Below, piece by piece: positions 8,062-16,390 of a stretch of 64,000 nucleotides of DNA. The stretch lies in contig SKRM01000009.1 of NCBI GenBank assembly GCA_007118495.1, positions 22,781-86,780 on the forward strand, given 5' to 3'. The stretch comes from Bacteroidales bacterium. GTDB taxonomy: Bacteria > Bacteroidota > Bacteroidia > Bacteroidales > UBA7960. The notes below the pieces were generated by a model, which worked only from the letters and a program-made list of their open reading frames with translations, was not told the origin of the DNA and made no database searches. The translations under genes were made by a program, and so were the position numbers. Each line of letters opens with the position of its first letter. Position 1 is the stretch's first letter.

Positions 8062-10671
8062 ATGAGATATATAACTATATCATTCTGCTTTATGATTATG
8101 TCCCATGTTTTACCGGGACAGCTAAACACTGATTTCAGCAGTGGCACACTCACGGAGAATCCTGCCTGGACAGGTGACCTTGAAAGGTTTGTAATTGATA
8201 ACCAAATGTTACGGCTTGCAGATGATCAGGCTGGTCAGGCCTGGTTGTCGACCCCCAGCTTTATGATTGACGATACCCAATGGGATTTTTGGATCAGGCT
8301 GTCTTTTGTTCCCTCATCCAACAACCATCCCCGGATATATCTTGTAAGCGACCAACCCGACTTGACAGAAAGTCTCCATGGTTATTTTATTCAGGCCGGG
8401 CAAACCGGAAGTGATAATAAAAGGCTTTACCTGTACCGTCAGGATGGAGAAGAAATTGTAAGCATCCTCGAAGGAAGAGACAACATCCTGACCCAATCAA
8501 ATAACAGGGTGAGGGTTAGGGTGATAAGAGACAAGGAAGGGCTGTGGCAGCTTTTTGCTGATGCAGGGGGAGACCATGCTTTTCTTCCCCAGGGAGAAGT
8601 TGTGGATAATACCCACCAACACACCAGTTGGTTTGGACTATATTGCAGATATACGGCCAGCAACAGCAGAGGTTTTTATTTTACTGACCTGTGTGTAGGT
8701 GTTATCATTCCTGAGCCTCCGCCCCAGGTTACCAGGGTAAGGGTACACTCACAGGCATCGGTTGATGTGTATTTTAACCGTGTTGTTACGCAGGCTTCAG
8801 CTTCAAATATCAAGGCATATTTTGTGGATGACGGGATAGGCCATCCGCTGCTGGCGGTCCGTGATCCGGAAAACCCGCTCATGGTCAGGCTTTTGTTTCA
8901 GGAGCACCTGCGCGAAAACCAGTTGTACACTTTGTCTGTTGAAGGGGTTATGGGTATAGGAAATGAACTCATGATACCTTACACAGCCACATTGGTATAT
9001 TATGTGTCCAGGAGATTTGATTTGGTGTTCAATGAATTAATGGTGAACAGCCGCCCTCCTGTTGGCCTGCCTCCACATGACTGGCTTGAACTTTATAATA
9101 CCACAGATCTTCCCATAAATATTGACAAATGGCAGTTGGCGTATGGTGCTAATGTTCGTCAGCTTCCTGATGCAGATATACCACCCGGGGGATACCTGGT
9201 ACTGACTACTGAAAATGCACTACCCGAATTTGGAGATCTGCCACATTTTGCTGCTGTTATGGGTTTGTCAGAAAATGCCCTGACCATAGGTGGCAGCCAG
9301 CTTGTCTTGTATGATCCCCAAGGTAAGGTCATCTCATATGTTGCATACGATGACAGTTGGTATGGTGATCAGTCCAGATCGTCCGGGGGGTGGTCGCTTG
9401 AAAAAATTGATCCGTATAATTTTTGTCAGGGTCGGGAAAACTGGCGCGCTTCAACACATCCACTGGGAGGAACTCCCGGAACCGTCAATTCAGTTATGGG
9501 GGCCAATCCCGACAAGACAACCCCCTGGCCCAAACGTGTTTCGCTGAAAGACAACCAGACCCTGTTGCTTCATTTTTCAGGCCCCATGGATGATAAATTG
9601 CTTAGAGACCCGGGTCGCTTCACCCTTGATGGGGGTTTGGGTCATCCGGTCCGGGCCATACCTCAGCAGCCATGTTTCTCGACTGTGCAGCTTGATCTTG
9701 GCCAGCCCCTCGAAATGGGTGTCATATATACACTGCAAGTTTGTGAAACCCTGGTCTCTTGTGCAGGAATCCAGCTTGAATCGCGCCCTGTCAGGGCAGG
9801 CTTGCCTGAATCTCCTGAGCGAAATGACCTGATCATTAATGAGATTTTGTTTAATCCACCACCCTATGGAGCAAGGTATGTTGAGCTGTATAACAGGTCT
9901 GACAGGATACTGGATGTGACTGATGTCATACTGGCATCGGCAGATACCCTTTCGGGAATGCTTGAAACCCTGAGGGAGATTGAATATGACAGTTTTTTGC
10001 TTTTCCCGGATGATTTTCTGGTGCTTTCCGCTGATCCGGATGCAGTAATGCGCACATTTACCAGTCCGGGGCCTGGATCTTTTGCCCGTGTGCCTGCCAT
10101 GCCAAGGATGACCAATGCCGGTGGGAGCCTGGTATTGGCCACCAGAGGATTTAAAGTGTTGGATTCACTGACATTTTCTGAAAACATGCATCTCCCCATG
10201 CTTTCGCATACCCGGGGGGTTGCACTGGAGCGCGTGAACCCCGGGTGGCCTTCAACTGACTTTGCTAACTGGCATTCTGCTGCCTCTAACCGGGGCTTTG
10301 GCACACCAGGGATGCGTAACTCCCAGTATCTGGCTTTTTCACCGGGATCATCCGGCGTTTTTGAAGTAAATCCTGAGATATTTGTGCCTGACGGCAGCGG
10401 ACATGATGACCTGCTTGTTATTTCATACCATATGGATGAACCCGGATTTATAGCCAATGTAAGGGTGTTTGACTTAAATGGTCAGGAGGTTCGGACCCTT
10501 TCAAGGGGCATTTCATTGGGCACTTCGGGAGTCATTACCTGGGATGGGGCAACCAATAATGGATTGAAGGCATCGGTGGGGATTTATGTGATCCATATAG
10601 ATGTTTTCAATGAAAAGGGCAGCATGTTCAGCAGAAAGCTGACAGCGGTACTTGGAGCGAGGTTGCAATAA
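8062..10671 (+). CDS. Secreted lamin-tail-domain protein with C-terminal FlgD-like/CHU_C-type domain
   Basis: An 869-residue exported protein. A signal peptide spans about residues 1-20 (hydrophobic core ISFCFMIMSHVLPG). An N-terminal beta-rich, LamG/jelly-roll-like domain runs to about 215. An Ig-like (SbsA-type) domain lies near 220-310, a first lamin-tail domain near 320-470 (VFNELMVN, then DWLELYNTTDLPINI), a second Ig-like domain near 490-580, and a second lamin-tail domain near 590-740 (IINEILFNPPPYGARYVELYN). The last ~100 residues (VNPEIFVPDGSGHDDLLVISY, VRVFDLNGQEVRTL, WDGATNNG) resemble the FlgD-Ig/gliding-motility-associated C-terminal domain found on T9SS cargo. Export through the T9SS encoded at 22-28 kb is therefore likely. 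The ligand and function are unknown. Confidence 0.8.
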   Translation: MRYITISFCFMIMSHVLPGQLNTDFSSGTLTENPAWTGDLERFVIDNQMLRLADDQAGQAWLSTPSFMIDDTQWDFWIRLSFVPSSNNHPRIYLVSDQPDLTESLHGYFIQAGQTGSDNKRLYLYRQDGEEIVSILEGRDNILTQSNNRVRVRVIRDKEGLWQLFADAGGDHAFLPQGEVVDNTHQHTSWFGLYCRYTASNSRGFYFTDLCVGVIIPEPPPQVTRVRVHSQASVDVYFNRVVTQASASNIKAYFVDDGIGHPLLAVRDPENPLMVRLLFQEHLRENQLYTLSVEGVMGIGNELMIPYTATLVYYVSRRFDLVFNELMVNSRPPVGLPPHDWLELYNTTDLPINIDKWQLAYGANVRQLPDADIPPGGYLVLTTENALPEFGDLPHFAAVMGLSENALTIGGSQLVLYDPQGKVISYVAYDDSWYGDQSRSSGGWSLEKIDPYNFCQGRENWRASTHPLGGTPGTVNSVMGANPDKTTPWPKRVSLKDNQTLLLHFSGPMDDKLLRDPGRFTLDGGLGHPVRAIPQQPCFSTVQLDLGQPLEMGVIYTLQVCETLVSCAGIQLESRPVRAGLPESPERNDLIINEILFNPPPYGARYVELYNRSDRILDVTDVILASADTLSGMLETLREIEYDSFLLFPDDFLVLSADPDAVMRTFTSPGPGSFARVPAMPRMTNAGGSLVLATRGFKVLDSLTFSENMHLPMLSHTRGVALERVNPGWPSTDFANWHSAASNRGFGTPGMRNSQYLAFSPGSSGVFEVNPEIFVPDGSGHDDLLVISYHMDEPGFIANVRVFDLNGQEVRTLSRGISLGTSGVITWDGATNNGLKASVGIYVIHIDVFNEKGSMFSRKLTAVLGARLQ

Positions 10672-10685
10672 CAGGCATGGGTCTG

Positions 10686-11390
10686 TCAGGCTGTAATGGC
10701 CAGGGTGGCTATCCATATTCTGGCACCCTTCACTGATAATAGTTCCTGTGCACACGCTTCAAGTGTGGCACCGGTGGTAATCACGTCATCAACCAGAAGT
10801 ATCTGTGCATGACTTACCTGTTCAGGCTTGTTGATTTTGAATGACGAATAAACATTTTCCCACCTGTCAATTCTTGATCTTTTTGTTTGTGTGGGGTTGT
10901 CAATAATGCGTACAAGCCAGTCAGTGTAACAGGGTATGGACAATGTTGCAGATAGGCCCCTGGCAAAAACCTCACTTTGATTAAACCCCCTTTTTTTTTC
11001 TTTGTCAGGATGAAGGGGTACCGGAATGATAGCTGTGATATCTCCATAGTATGGAGAACGTTTAATGTCGCGCCCAAGAAGCATGCCCAGGTGCTCGCCG
11101 AGCCTGGTGTTTCCCTGGTATTTAAAGGCATGCACCAACCGCTGCACCCCTCCTTTTTTATGAAAGTGATACAGCGCAGTACCTGTTTGTATTTGAACCC
11201 TTCCCCAGAATATCCTGGTCAGCGCATTGTCGCTGTGCTGATGAAACCTTGTTCTGGGTAGTGATGTCTGGCAATAGGAACACAAAAAGACTTCCTGACC
11301 TGCCAAAAGCCCCCTGCATACATGGCATGTGTCGGGAAAAAAGAGATTAACAAAGTGTTTTAAAAAACCTGGCAATCTTACGTTAGACAT
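10686..11390 (-). CDS. comF: ComF-family phosphoribosyltransferase-like protein
   Basis: A 234-residue ComF protein. The N-terminal double zinc knuckle (C22-x2-C25 and C37-x2-C40) is intact, and the C-terminal phosphoribosyltransferase domain has the PRPP-binding ILLVDDVITTGATLEA. ComF proteins support DNA uptake in naturally competent bacteria; the biochemical role is not settled. A second competence-type gene, dprA, lies at 39.7 kb. The gene converges on the lamin-tail gene with a 14 nt gap. Confidence 0.88.
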   Translation of the reverse strand: MSNVRLPGFLKHFVNLFFPDTCHVCRGLLAGQEVFLCSYCQTSLPRTRFHQHSDNALTRIFWGRVQIQTGTALYHFHKKGGVQRLVHAFKYQGNTRLGEHLGMLLGRDIKRSPYYGDITAIIPVPLHPDKEKKRGFNQSEVFARGLSATLSIPCYTDWLVRIIDNPTQTKRSRIDRWENVYSSFKINKPEQVSHAQILLVDDVITTGATLEACAQELLSVKGARIWIATLAITA

Positions 11391-11482
11391 ATGTGTCGGG
11401 ATGCGAATTGAAGAAAACTTACCATGGCATTGTATGTGTTTATTTTATTCACGTGAGTGTAGTATTGAATAAAAAAATCATG

Positions 11483-11490
11483 TACATTTG
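11483..11490 (+). promoter_or_regulatory. Candidate -7 box for the 11715 gene
   Basis: TACATTTG followed by CAG fits the Bacteroidetes -7 pattern TAnnTTTG. A TTG lies 15 nt upstream, shorter than the usual ~19-20 nt spacing. If used, it leaves a long (~218 nt) leader containing the 9-bp inverted repeat. Confidence 0.35.
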
Positions 11491-11635
11491 CAGTGCTTTG
11501 AGCTTATGCATCATGCAGACAGTCAATGCGAAACGTTTTTGCAAATACTGTAAAACTACCATATTTTTCGACCAGCAAAACACCAGGGGTTGTTAAATAA
11601 GTCAAAAGGTGGTTTTTGTGTTTTCAAAGGTTCTT

Positions 11636-11665
11636 ATGGTCAAGTTAAAAAGGCAGCTTGACCAT
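11636..11665. repeat. 9-bp perfect inverted repeat, operator- or hairpin-like
   Basis: ATGGTCAAG and CTTGACCAT are exact reverse complements separated by 12 nt. No U-tract follows, so it is not a standard terminator. It sits 50 nt before the start codon of the 11715 gene. Confidence 0.5.
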
Positions 11666-11714
11666 GGCAGTGGAAAGAAAAAAACCAGTATAAATATATT
11701 GAAACAACAAAAAA

Positions 11715-12632
11715 ATGGAAACTCAAGAAACCAATCAATCAAATGTCAACTCCAACAATGAAAAAATCTACCGTATTACCATTGTTGTGCTTGGTGTATT
11801 GGTCTTATTGCTGGCAATTTTATGGGTAACCAGCAGGCAAAGCCTGAAAGAGGTCACAATTGAAAGAGAGATTGCAAGTGAGTTAAATGAAGAACTTCAA
11901 AACGAGCTCGATTCAGTGCTCAATGAGTATTATTTGGTAAGGCTTGAATATGACAGTGTTTTGGCTGACAAGGATAGCATCATTGAGGCAAATGCCCAGG
12001 AAATTCAGGGTCTGATTGCCCGTCAGGCCGATTATTACCGCATCAGAAGGCAACTTAACCTTTTACAGGAAATTACCCAGAACTATGTGAGGGAAATCGA
12101 CAGCCTGTATACTGAAAATCGTGTATTGAAGGCAGAAAATGTTCAGATGCGTGAAGAGATACAGGTTGTTACACGCCGATCAACCCAACTTGCACAGGAG
12201 AGACAGGTGCTGGAGTCGAAAGTTGAGGAGGCAGCCACCCTGCGCGCTTACCAGATTGAAGCCACTTCATTCAGAGTCAGGGGGCGTGATCGTGAAGATG
12301 AGACCGACCGGGCATCAAGGGTTGAGCAGATCCGTGTATGTTTTCTTATCGGAGAAAACCCCATAACCCCTCCCGGCGATTACAATGTCTATATGCGTAT
12401 TGCTGATCCTGCCGGAAATATTATCAGGATAAGTGATGATGATGCCTACGCATTTATGCATCAAGGTGACACACTGCAGTTTTCAGTGAAGGGTGTGTTT
12501 AACTATCAAAACAGGGAGTTGAATAAATGCCTCACATGGCAGCGGATAGCCGAATTCGAACCAGGTATTTATTCGATTTCCATCTACACCGACGAATTCC
12601 GCCTTGGTGAAACTGCCTTACAACTCAGATAG
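11715..12632 (+). CDS. Membrane-anchored coiled-coil protein, paralogue A
   Basis: A 305-residue protein of unrecognised family. A short cytosolic N-terminus rich in Asn/Gln/Glu precedes one membrane segment at about 20-42 (ITIVVLGVLVLLLAILWV). A long coiled coil follows to about 180, and then a C-terminal beta-rich domain of ~115 residues beginning near DRASRVEQIRVCFLIGEN. The C-terminal domain is clearly related to that of the gene at 12900-13817: R-A-x-R-V-x-x-I-x-V-C-F, an N-x-C-x-x-W segment, then a PGxY/PGFY turn. The topology suggests an inner-membrane anchor with a periplasmic stalk and head. No enzyme motif is seen. Confidence 0.75.
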   Translation: METQETNQSNVNSNNEKIYRITIVVLGVLVLLLAILWVTSRQSLKEVTIEREIASELNEELQNELDSVLNEYYLVRLEYDSVLADKDSIIEANAQEIQGLIARQADYYRIRRQLNLLQEITQNYVREIDSLYTENRVLKAENVQMREEIQVVTRRSTQLAQERQVLESKVEEAATLRAYQIEATSFRVRGRDREDETDRASRVEQIRVCFLIGENPITPPGDYNVYMRIADPAGNIIRISDDDAYAFMHQGDTLQFSVKGVFNYQNRELNKCLTWQRIAEFEPGIYSISIYTDEFRLGETALQLR

Positions 12633-12815
12633 GGCAGGGATGAAACTTATGAACATTTCTTGTTTTTAGCTTGTTGCTTTATTAGGAACAACACCATACA
12701 GGCCATAAAGAATAAGGATTTTGGTCTGCTTGGTGTTATTTGTCAGCAGGTAATCGGATGTTGAAAAGTTGTTCCAGAGACTGTTGTATGTAGCCTGTGA
12801 ATCGCCTAATTTTAT

Positions 12816-12832
12816 ATTCCACAATGTGGAAT
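12816..12832. promoter_or_regulatory. 17-bp near-perfect palindrome upstream of paralogue B
   Basis: ATTCCACA-A-TGTGGAAT is a perfect 8-bp inverted repeat around one base, 67 nt before the chosen ATG at 12900. Its symmetry and short centre suit a dimeric repressor operator better than an RNA hairpin. Confidence 0.45.
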
Positions 12833-12899
12833 GTAGCTACTTGTTTAATGGCAAAAATCAGTCATTGTGGATAAAACGAAACGAAATTCTCTTCATACT

Positions 12900-13817
12900 A
12901 TGGGCAATCGCCCGAACTCTTCCGTATGGAGCCGGCAGATGCTGGCCCCTTTTATCTTTTTATCTGTTTTGAGTATATTGCTGGCTGTTGTGGCTGGCCT
13001 GGCGCTGAGGTCGGCGCTGTCTGAGTCAAAACAGACAGAACAGGCGCTGCTTGAAAAAGACTGGTATGCGTCAGAATACGAGAAGTTGACTATTCAATTG
13101 AACGAGCTTGACAATGCGTATGAATTATTAAGTTATGAATACGGCATACTAGACAATCAGTTTCAGGAACAGCGCCAGGAAATTTCGCGGTTAAGACAGC
13201 AGATTCAGCGGGGGCTTACATCTCAGCAAATCGCTCATTACAATGACCGTATCCGTGAACTGGAATCGCTGCTAAGGCAGTATCAGACAGACATGTCAAT
13301 GATCGTGGCTGACAATGAAGTCTTGATCATGGAGAATCAGCAAATGGCCAGTACCCTGAACCAGGTGGCAGATCGAAACCAATTACTTGAAAGCGAAAAT
13401 CGCATATTGGGTGAAAAAGTAGAAGTGGCCAGCAGGTTGCAGTTGTCGGCCATCACCATCTCTGCATTAAGAAATGTCGATCGTATGAGGGTTACAGACC
13501 GGGCCAGACGTGTTTCGGCCATTGGGGTGTGTTTTGATGTCAGACACAACTTTTTGGCGGGCGAGGGTGAACGTATGATCTATTTTCAGGTAACCGGTCC
13601 GGAAAACAGGGTGCTGACCAATGGAGAGAACTCCACTTTCCAGTGGCAGGGCCAGAACCAGCGATATTCTTTTTCAGAACGATTTGAATGGTCGGGCGGT
13701 GATGTAAACATCTGCAGTAACTGGATCGTAACGCGTGATCTTTTGCCCGGTTTCTATCAGTTGGTTATTTTCTTTGAGGGGCATCAGTATGAACCCGTGT
13801 TTTTTGAATTAAAATAA
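12900..13817 (+). CDS. Membrane-anchored coiled-coil protein, paralogue B
   Basis: The ATG at 12900 was chosen over an upstream GTG at 12867 because it gives 305 residues, exactly the length of paralogue A. One membrane segment lies near residues 14-38 (LAPFIFLSVLSILLAVVAGLA), then a coiled coil to about 180, then the same C-terminal head domain (DRARRVSAIGVCF, DVNICSNWIV, LLPGFYQLVIFF). The two cysteines flanking the head are conserved in both copies and could form a disulfide if the head is periplasmic. It is tandem with paralogue A and followed by a strong terminator. The function is unknown. Confidence 0.75.
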   Translation: MGNRPNSSVWSRQMLAPFIFLSVLSILLAVVAGLALRSALSESKQTEQALLEKDWYASEYEKLTIQLNELDNAYELLSYEYGILDNQFQEQRQEISRLRQQIQRGLTSQQIAHYNDRIRELESLLRQYQTDMSMIVADNEVLIMENQQMASTLNQVADRNQLLESENRILGEKVEVASRLQLSAITISALRNVDRMRVTDRARRVSAIGVCFDVRHNFLAGEGERMIYFQVTGPENRVLTNGENSTFQWQGQNQRYSFSERFEWSGGDVNICSNWIVTRDLLPGFYQLVIFFEGHQYEPVFFELK

Positions 13818-13841
13818 ATTGTCTTTAGGCTAAGGATGATC

Positions 13842-13867
13842 AAGTGCCGGCAATGCCGGCACTTTTT
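13842..13867 (+). terminator. Intrinsic terminator after paralogue B
   Basis: A 10-bp perfect stem (AAGTGCCGGC / GCCGGCACTT) with a 3-nt AAT loop runs into a T-tract. It ends transcription of the coiled-coil pair about 25 nt after the stop codon and lies directly upstream of the pheT promoter box. Confidence 0.85.
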
Positions 13868-13868
13868 G

Positions 13869-13876
13869 TATTTTTG
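13869..13876 (+). promoter_or_regulatory. Candidate -7 box for pheT
   Basis: TATTTTTG matches TAnnTTTG exactly, 39 nt before the pheT ATG and immediately after the terminator. The expected -33 region falls inside the terminator stem and shows no TTG. Confidence 0.45.
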
Positions 13877-13915
13877 CAAATCAAAACTATCAGAACCAGT
13901 AAAAAATAATGGCAG

Positions 13916-16375
13916 ATGCAGATTTCATATCATTGGCTGAAACAATATCTTGCAGTTGAGACTGATCCGGATCAACTGGCGGCACTTCTTACTGATTGCG
14001 GCCTTGAAGTCGAGAGCGTGGATAAATATCAGGCCATCAAAGGCGGGTTAGAAGGTGTGGTTACCGGACATGTTCTGACAAGTGAAAAACATCCTGATGC
14101 CGACAAACTCACACTTAACAGCGTGGATGTTGGCCAGGAAGAACCTTTGTCTATTGTTTGCGGGGCGCCCAATGTTGCAGCGGGTCAAAAGGTGCTGGTT
14201 GCCTTGGTGGGTGCCACCCTTTACCTGCCCGGCGGAGAATTACAGATCAAAAAAGCCAAAATACGTGGACAACTTTCTGAAGGAATGATCTGTGCCGAAG
14301 ACGAGTTGGGTCTGGGTGATTCACATGAAGGTATCATGGTTCTGCCCGACGATGTTGAACCGGGGATGCCGGCTGCTGAATATTTCAATCTGATCACTGA
14401 TTATGTGTTTGAGATCGGGTTGACACCAAACCGAATTGATGCCGCTTCGCATATCGGCGTTGCCAGAGACGTACTGGCTGTATTGAATCACCATACCAGA
14501 ACGCGTGATTACAGCCTTGTATGGCCAGATATCAGCAAATTTGCAATTGACAGCAGAGAACTGGTTATTCCGGTAAGCATTGAAGATCCCGAAGCATGTC
14601 TCAGATACAGCAGCTTAACCATCAGTGGCGTTAAAGTTGAAGAATCTCCTGATTGGCTTAAGCATCGACTGTTGGCTGTTGGACAGAAACCCATTAACAA
14701 TGTGGTTGATGTGACAAATTATGTGCTTCAGGAAATGGGACAACCCCTGCATGCATTTGATGCTGGGGCTATCAAAGGCAAAAAGGTTGTTGTCAGAAAG
14801 CCCGGTCAGGGTACTGTTTTTGAGACTCTCGACATGGAAAAACTGGAACTTACCGGTGATGACCTGATGATTTGTGATGAAAGCGAGCCCATGTGTATGG
14901 GTGGGATTCTGGGAGGAACAGGTTCAGGAGTTACCCATAAGACCAACGATGTGTTTTTGGAAAGTGCCTGTTTTGATCCGGTTTCTATCAGAAAATCTTC
15001 AAGGATACATGGACTTAAAACCGAAGCATCTTTCAGGTTTGAGAGAGGTTCTGATCCCCACATTACCGTTAAAGCCTTAAAAAGGGCGGCACTTCTCATA
15101 AAGGAACTGGCCGGAGGAAAGATCTCATCTGATATATCAGACCTTTTTCCTGGCAAGAAAAATGAAGTCATGATTCAATTGAATTATGACCATGTTGACG
15201 GCCTGATAGGTAAGCACATACCACCCGAGACAATCCGGTCTGTTTTGGAAGATCTTGACTTTAAGGTGATGGAAAAAACCGACCAGGGACTATTGCTGGT
15301 TGTTCCGGCTTACAGGGTTGATGTTACAAGGCCTGCTGACGTAATTGAAGAAATTTTACGCATCTATGGCTACAATCAGGTAGAGGTGCCGTCAAAAATG
15401 CATGCTTCAATTGTGATTTCTCCCAAGCCTGACAAAGAAAAACTTCAGAATGTTATTTCTGATATGCTCTCTGCCAGAGGGTTTCAAGAAATAATGAACA
15501 ACTCCCTGACCAAAGCATCATATTATCATTTTCAGGGTTTTGACCAAGGCCAGCTGGTATCTATAGTAAATCCGCTCAGCCAGGATCTGAATGTGATGCG
15601 ACACTCTCTGCTATTTGGTGGTTTGGAAACCATTGCGTTTAACCAAAACAGGAAATTGCCCGACCTGAAACTCTTTGAGTTTGGTAATATCTATGCAAGG
15701 GATGCTGTCAAAGATGGAGAAGGCCCCCTAACCAAATACAACGAACGGATGGTGCTCGGTTTATTCCTGACTGGCATGCGCCAGCCTGAGTCGTGGTCTG
15801 AAAAACCATCAGAGATTGGCTTTTTCGACCTAAAAAAAGCTGCCATGGTGGTGCTTGAAAGGCTTGGCATGCGTGAAAGACAGATCACCCTTAAACCAGT
15901 TGCTGAAGATCCCTTATTTACCTTTGGCAGTGATGTGTTGTTTGGCAAAAAACATATGGGGCGCATTGGTATGCTAACAGATGGAGTGATGCGGAGGTTT
16001 GATATCCGTAAACCTGTGTTCTATGGTTACATTGAGTGGGATATGCTCATGAAGTATGCCGGTGAACACCACATCCTTTATCAGGAGGTTCCGCGATTCC
16101 CTGAAGTCAGGAGAGATCTCGCCCTGTTGCTTGATGCCGGTATCGGATTTGCTGAGATTGAAAGAATTGCCCATGAAACAGAGCGAAAAATCCTTTGCGA
16201 AGTGAATTTGTTTGATGTCTATCAGGATGACAGACTGGGCAAGGATAAGAAATCATATGCAGTGAGCTATGTGTTCAGAGATGATCAGAAAACGCTGCGA
16301 GATAAAGATGTTGACAAGATCATGGAAAAAATGCAAAAGGCTTATCAGGATAAGCTGGGTGCTTCTATAAGGTAG
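13916..16375 (+). CDS. pheT: Phenylalanyl-tRNA synthetase beta subunit
   Basis: An 819-residue beta chain of the alpha2-beta2 PheRS. It opens with the family's MQISYHWLKQYL. A tRNA-binding OB fold is at about 40-150 (HPDADKLTLNSVDVG), the B3/B4 editing domain at about 210-370, the B5 domain at about 400-470 (VDVTRPADVIEEILRIYGYN), a catalytic-like core, and the C-terminal FDX-ACB anticodon-binding domain (VPRFPEVRRDLALLLD to the end). pheS is not in the window. The only leader seen is short, with no Phe-rich peptide, so regulation by attenuation is not apparent here. Confidence 0.97.
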   Translation: MQISYHWLKQYLAVETDPDQLAALLTDCGLEVESVDKYQAIKGGLEGVVTGHVLTSEKHPDADKLTLNSVDVGQEEPLSIVCGAPNVAAGQKVLVALVGATLYLPGGELQIKKAKIRGQLSEGMICAEDELGLGDSHEGIMVLPDDVEPGMPAAEYFNLITDYVFEIGLTPNRIDAASHIGVARDVLAVLNHHTRTRDYSLVWPDISKFAIDSRELVIPVSIEDPEACLRYSSLTISGVKVEESPDWLKHRLLAVGQKPINNVVDVTNYVLQEMGQPLHAFDAGAIKGKKVVVRKPGQGTVFETLDMEKLELTGDDLMICDESEPMCMGGILGGTGSGVTHKTNDVFLESACFDPVSIRKSSRIHGLKTEASFRFERGSDPHITVKALKRAALLIKELAGGKISSDISDLFPGKKNEVMIQLNYDHVDGLIGKHIPPETIRSVLEDLDFKVMEKTDQGLLLVVPAYRVDVTRPADVIEEILRIYGYNQVEVPSKMHASIVISPKPDKEKLQNVISDMLSARGFQEIMNNSLTKASYYHFQGFDQGQLVSIVNPLSQDLNVMRHSLLFGGLETIAFNQNRKLPDLKLFEFGNIYARDAVKDGEGPLTKYNERMVLGLFLTGMRQPESWSEKPSEIGFFDLKKAAMVVLERLGMRERQITLKPVAEDPLFTFGSDVLFGKKHMGRIGMLTDGVMRRFDIRKPVFYGYIEWDMLMKYAGEHHILYQEVPRFPEVRRDLALLLDAGIGFAEIERIAHETERKILCEVNLFDVYQDDRLGKDKKSYAVSYVFRDDQKTLRDKDVDKIMEKMQKAYQDKLGASIR

Positions 16376-16390
16376 ATTTCTGGTTTCTTA

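Larger units (their letters stand above)
11391..11714. other. 324-nt intergenic region between comF and the first coiled-coil gene
   Basis: No gene is convincing here. A TACATTTG box (plus strand, 11483-11490) matches the -7 consensus. A perfect 9-bp inverted repeat with a 12-nt spacer (ATGGTCAAG at 11636-11644, CTTGACCAT at 11657-11665) lies 50 nt before the coiled-coil gene. A 67-codon plus-strand frame at 11393-11596 has a CKYCK pair but no family resemblance or clear start. Confidence 0.6.

Noticed and set aside
11393-11596. 67-codon plus-strand ORF with a CKYCK pair
   Set aside because: No family resemblance, no clear start context, and part of it lies upstream of the candidate promoter at 11483. 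Cys codons are few and the composition matches non-coding DNA.
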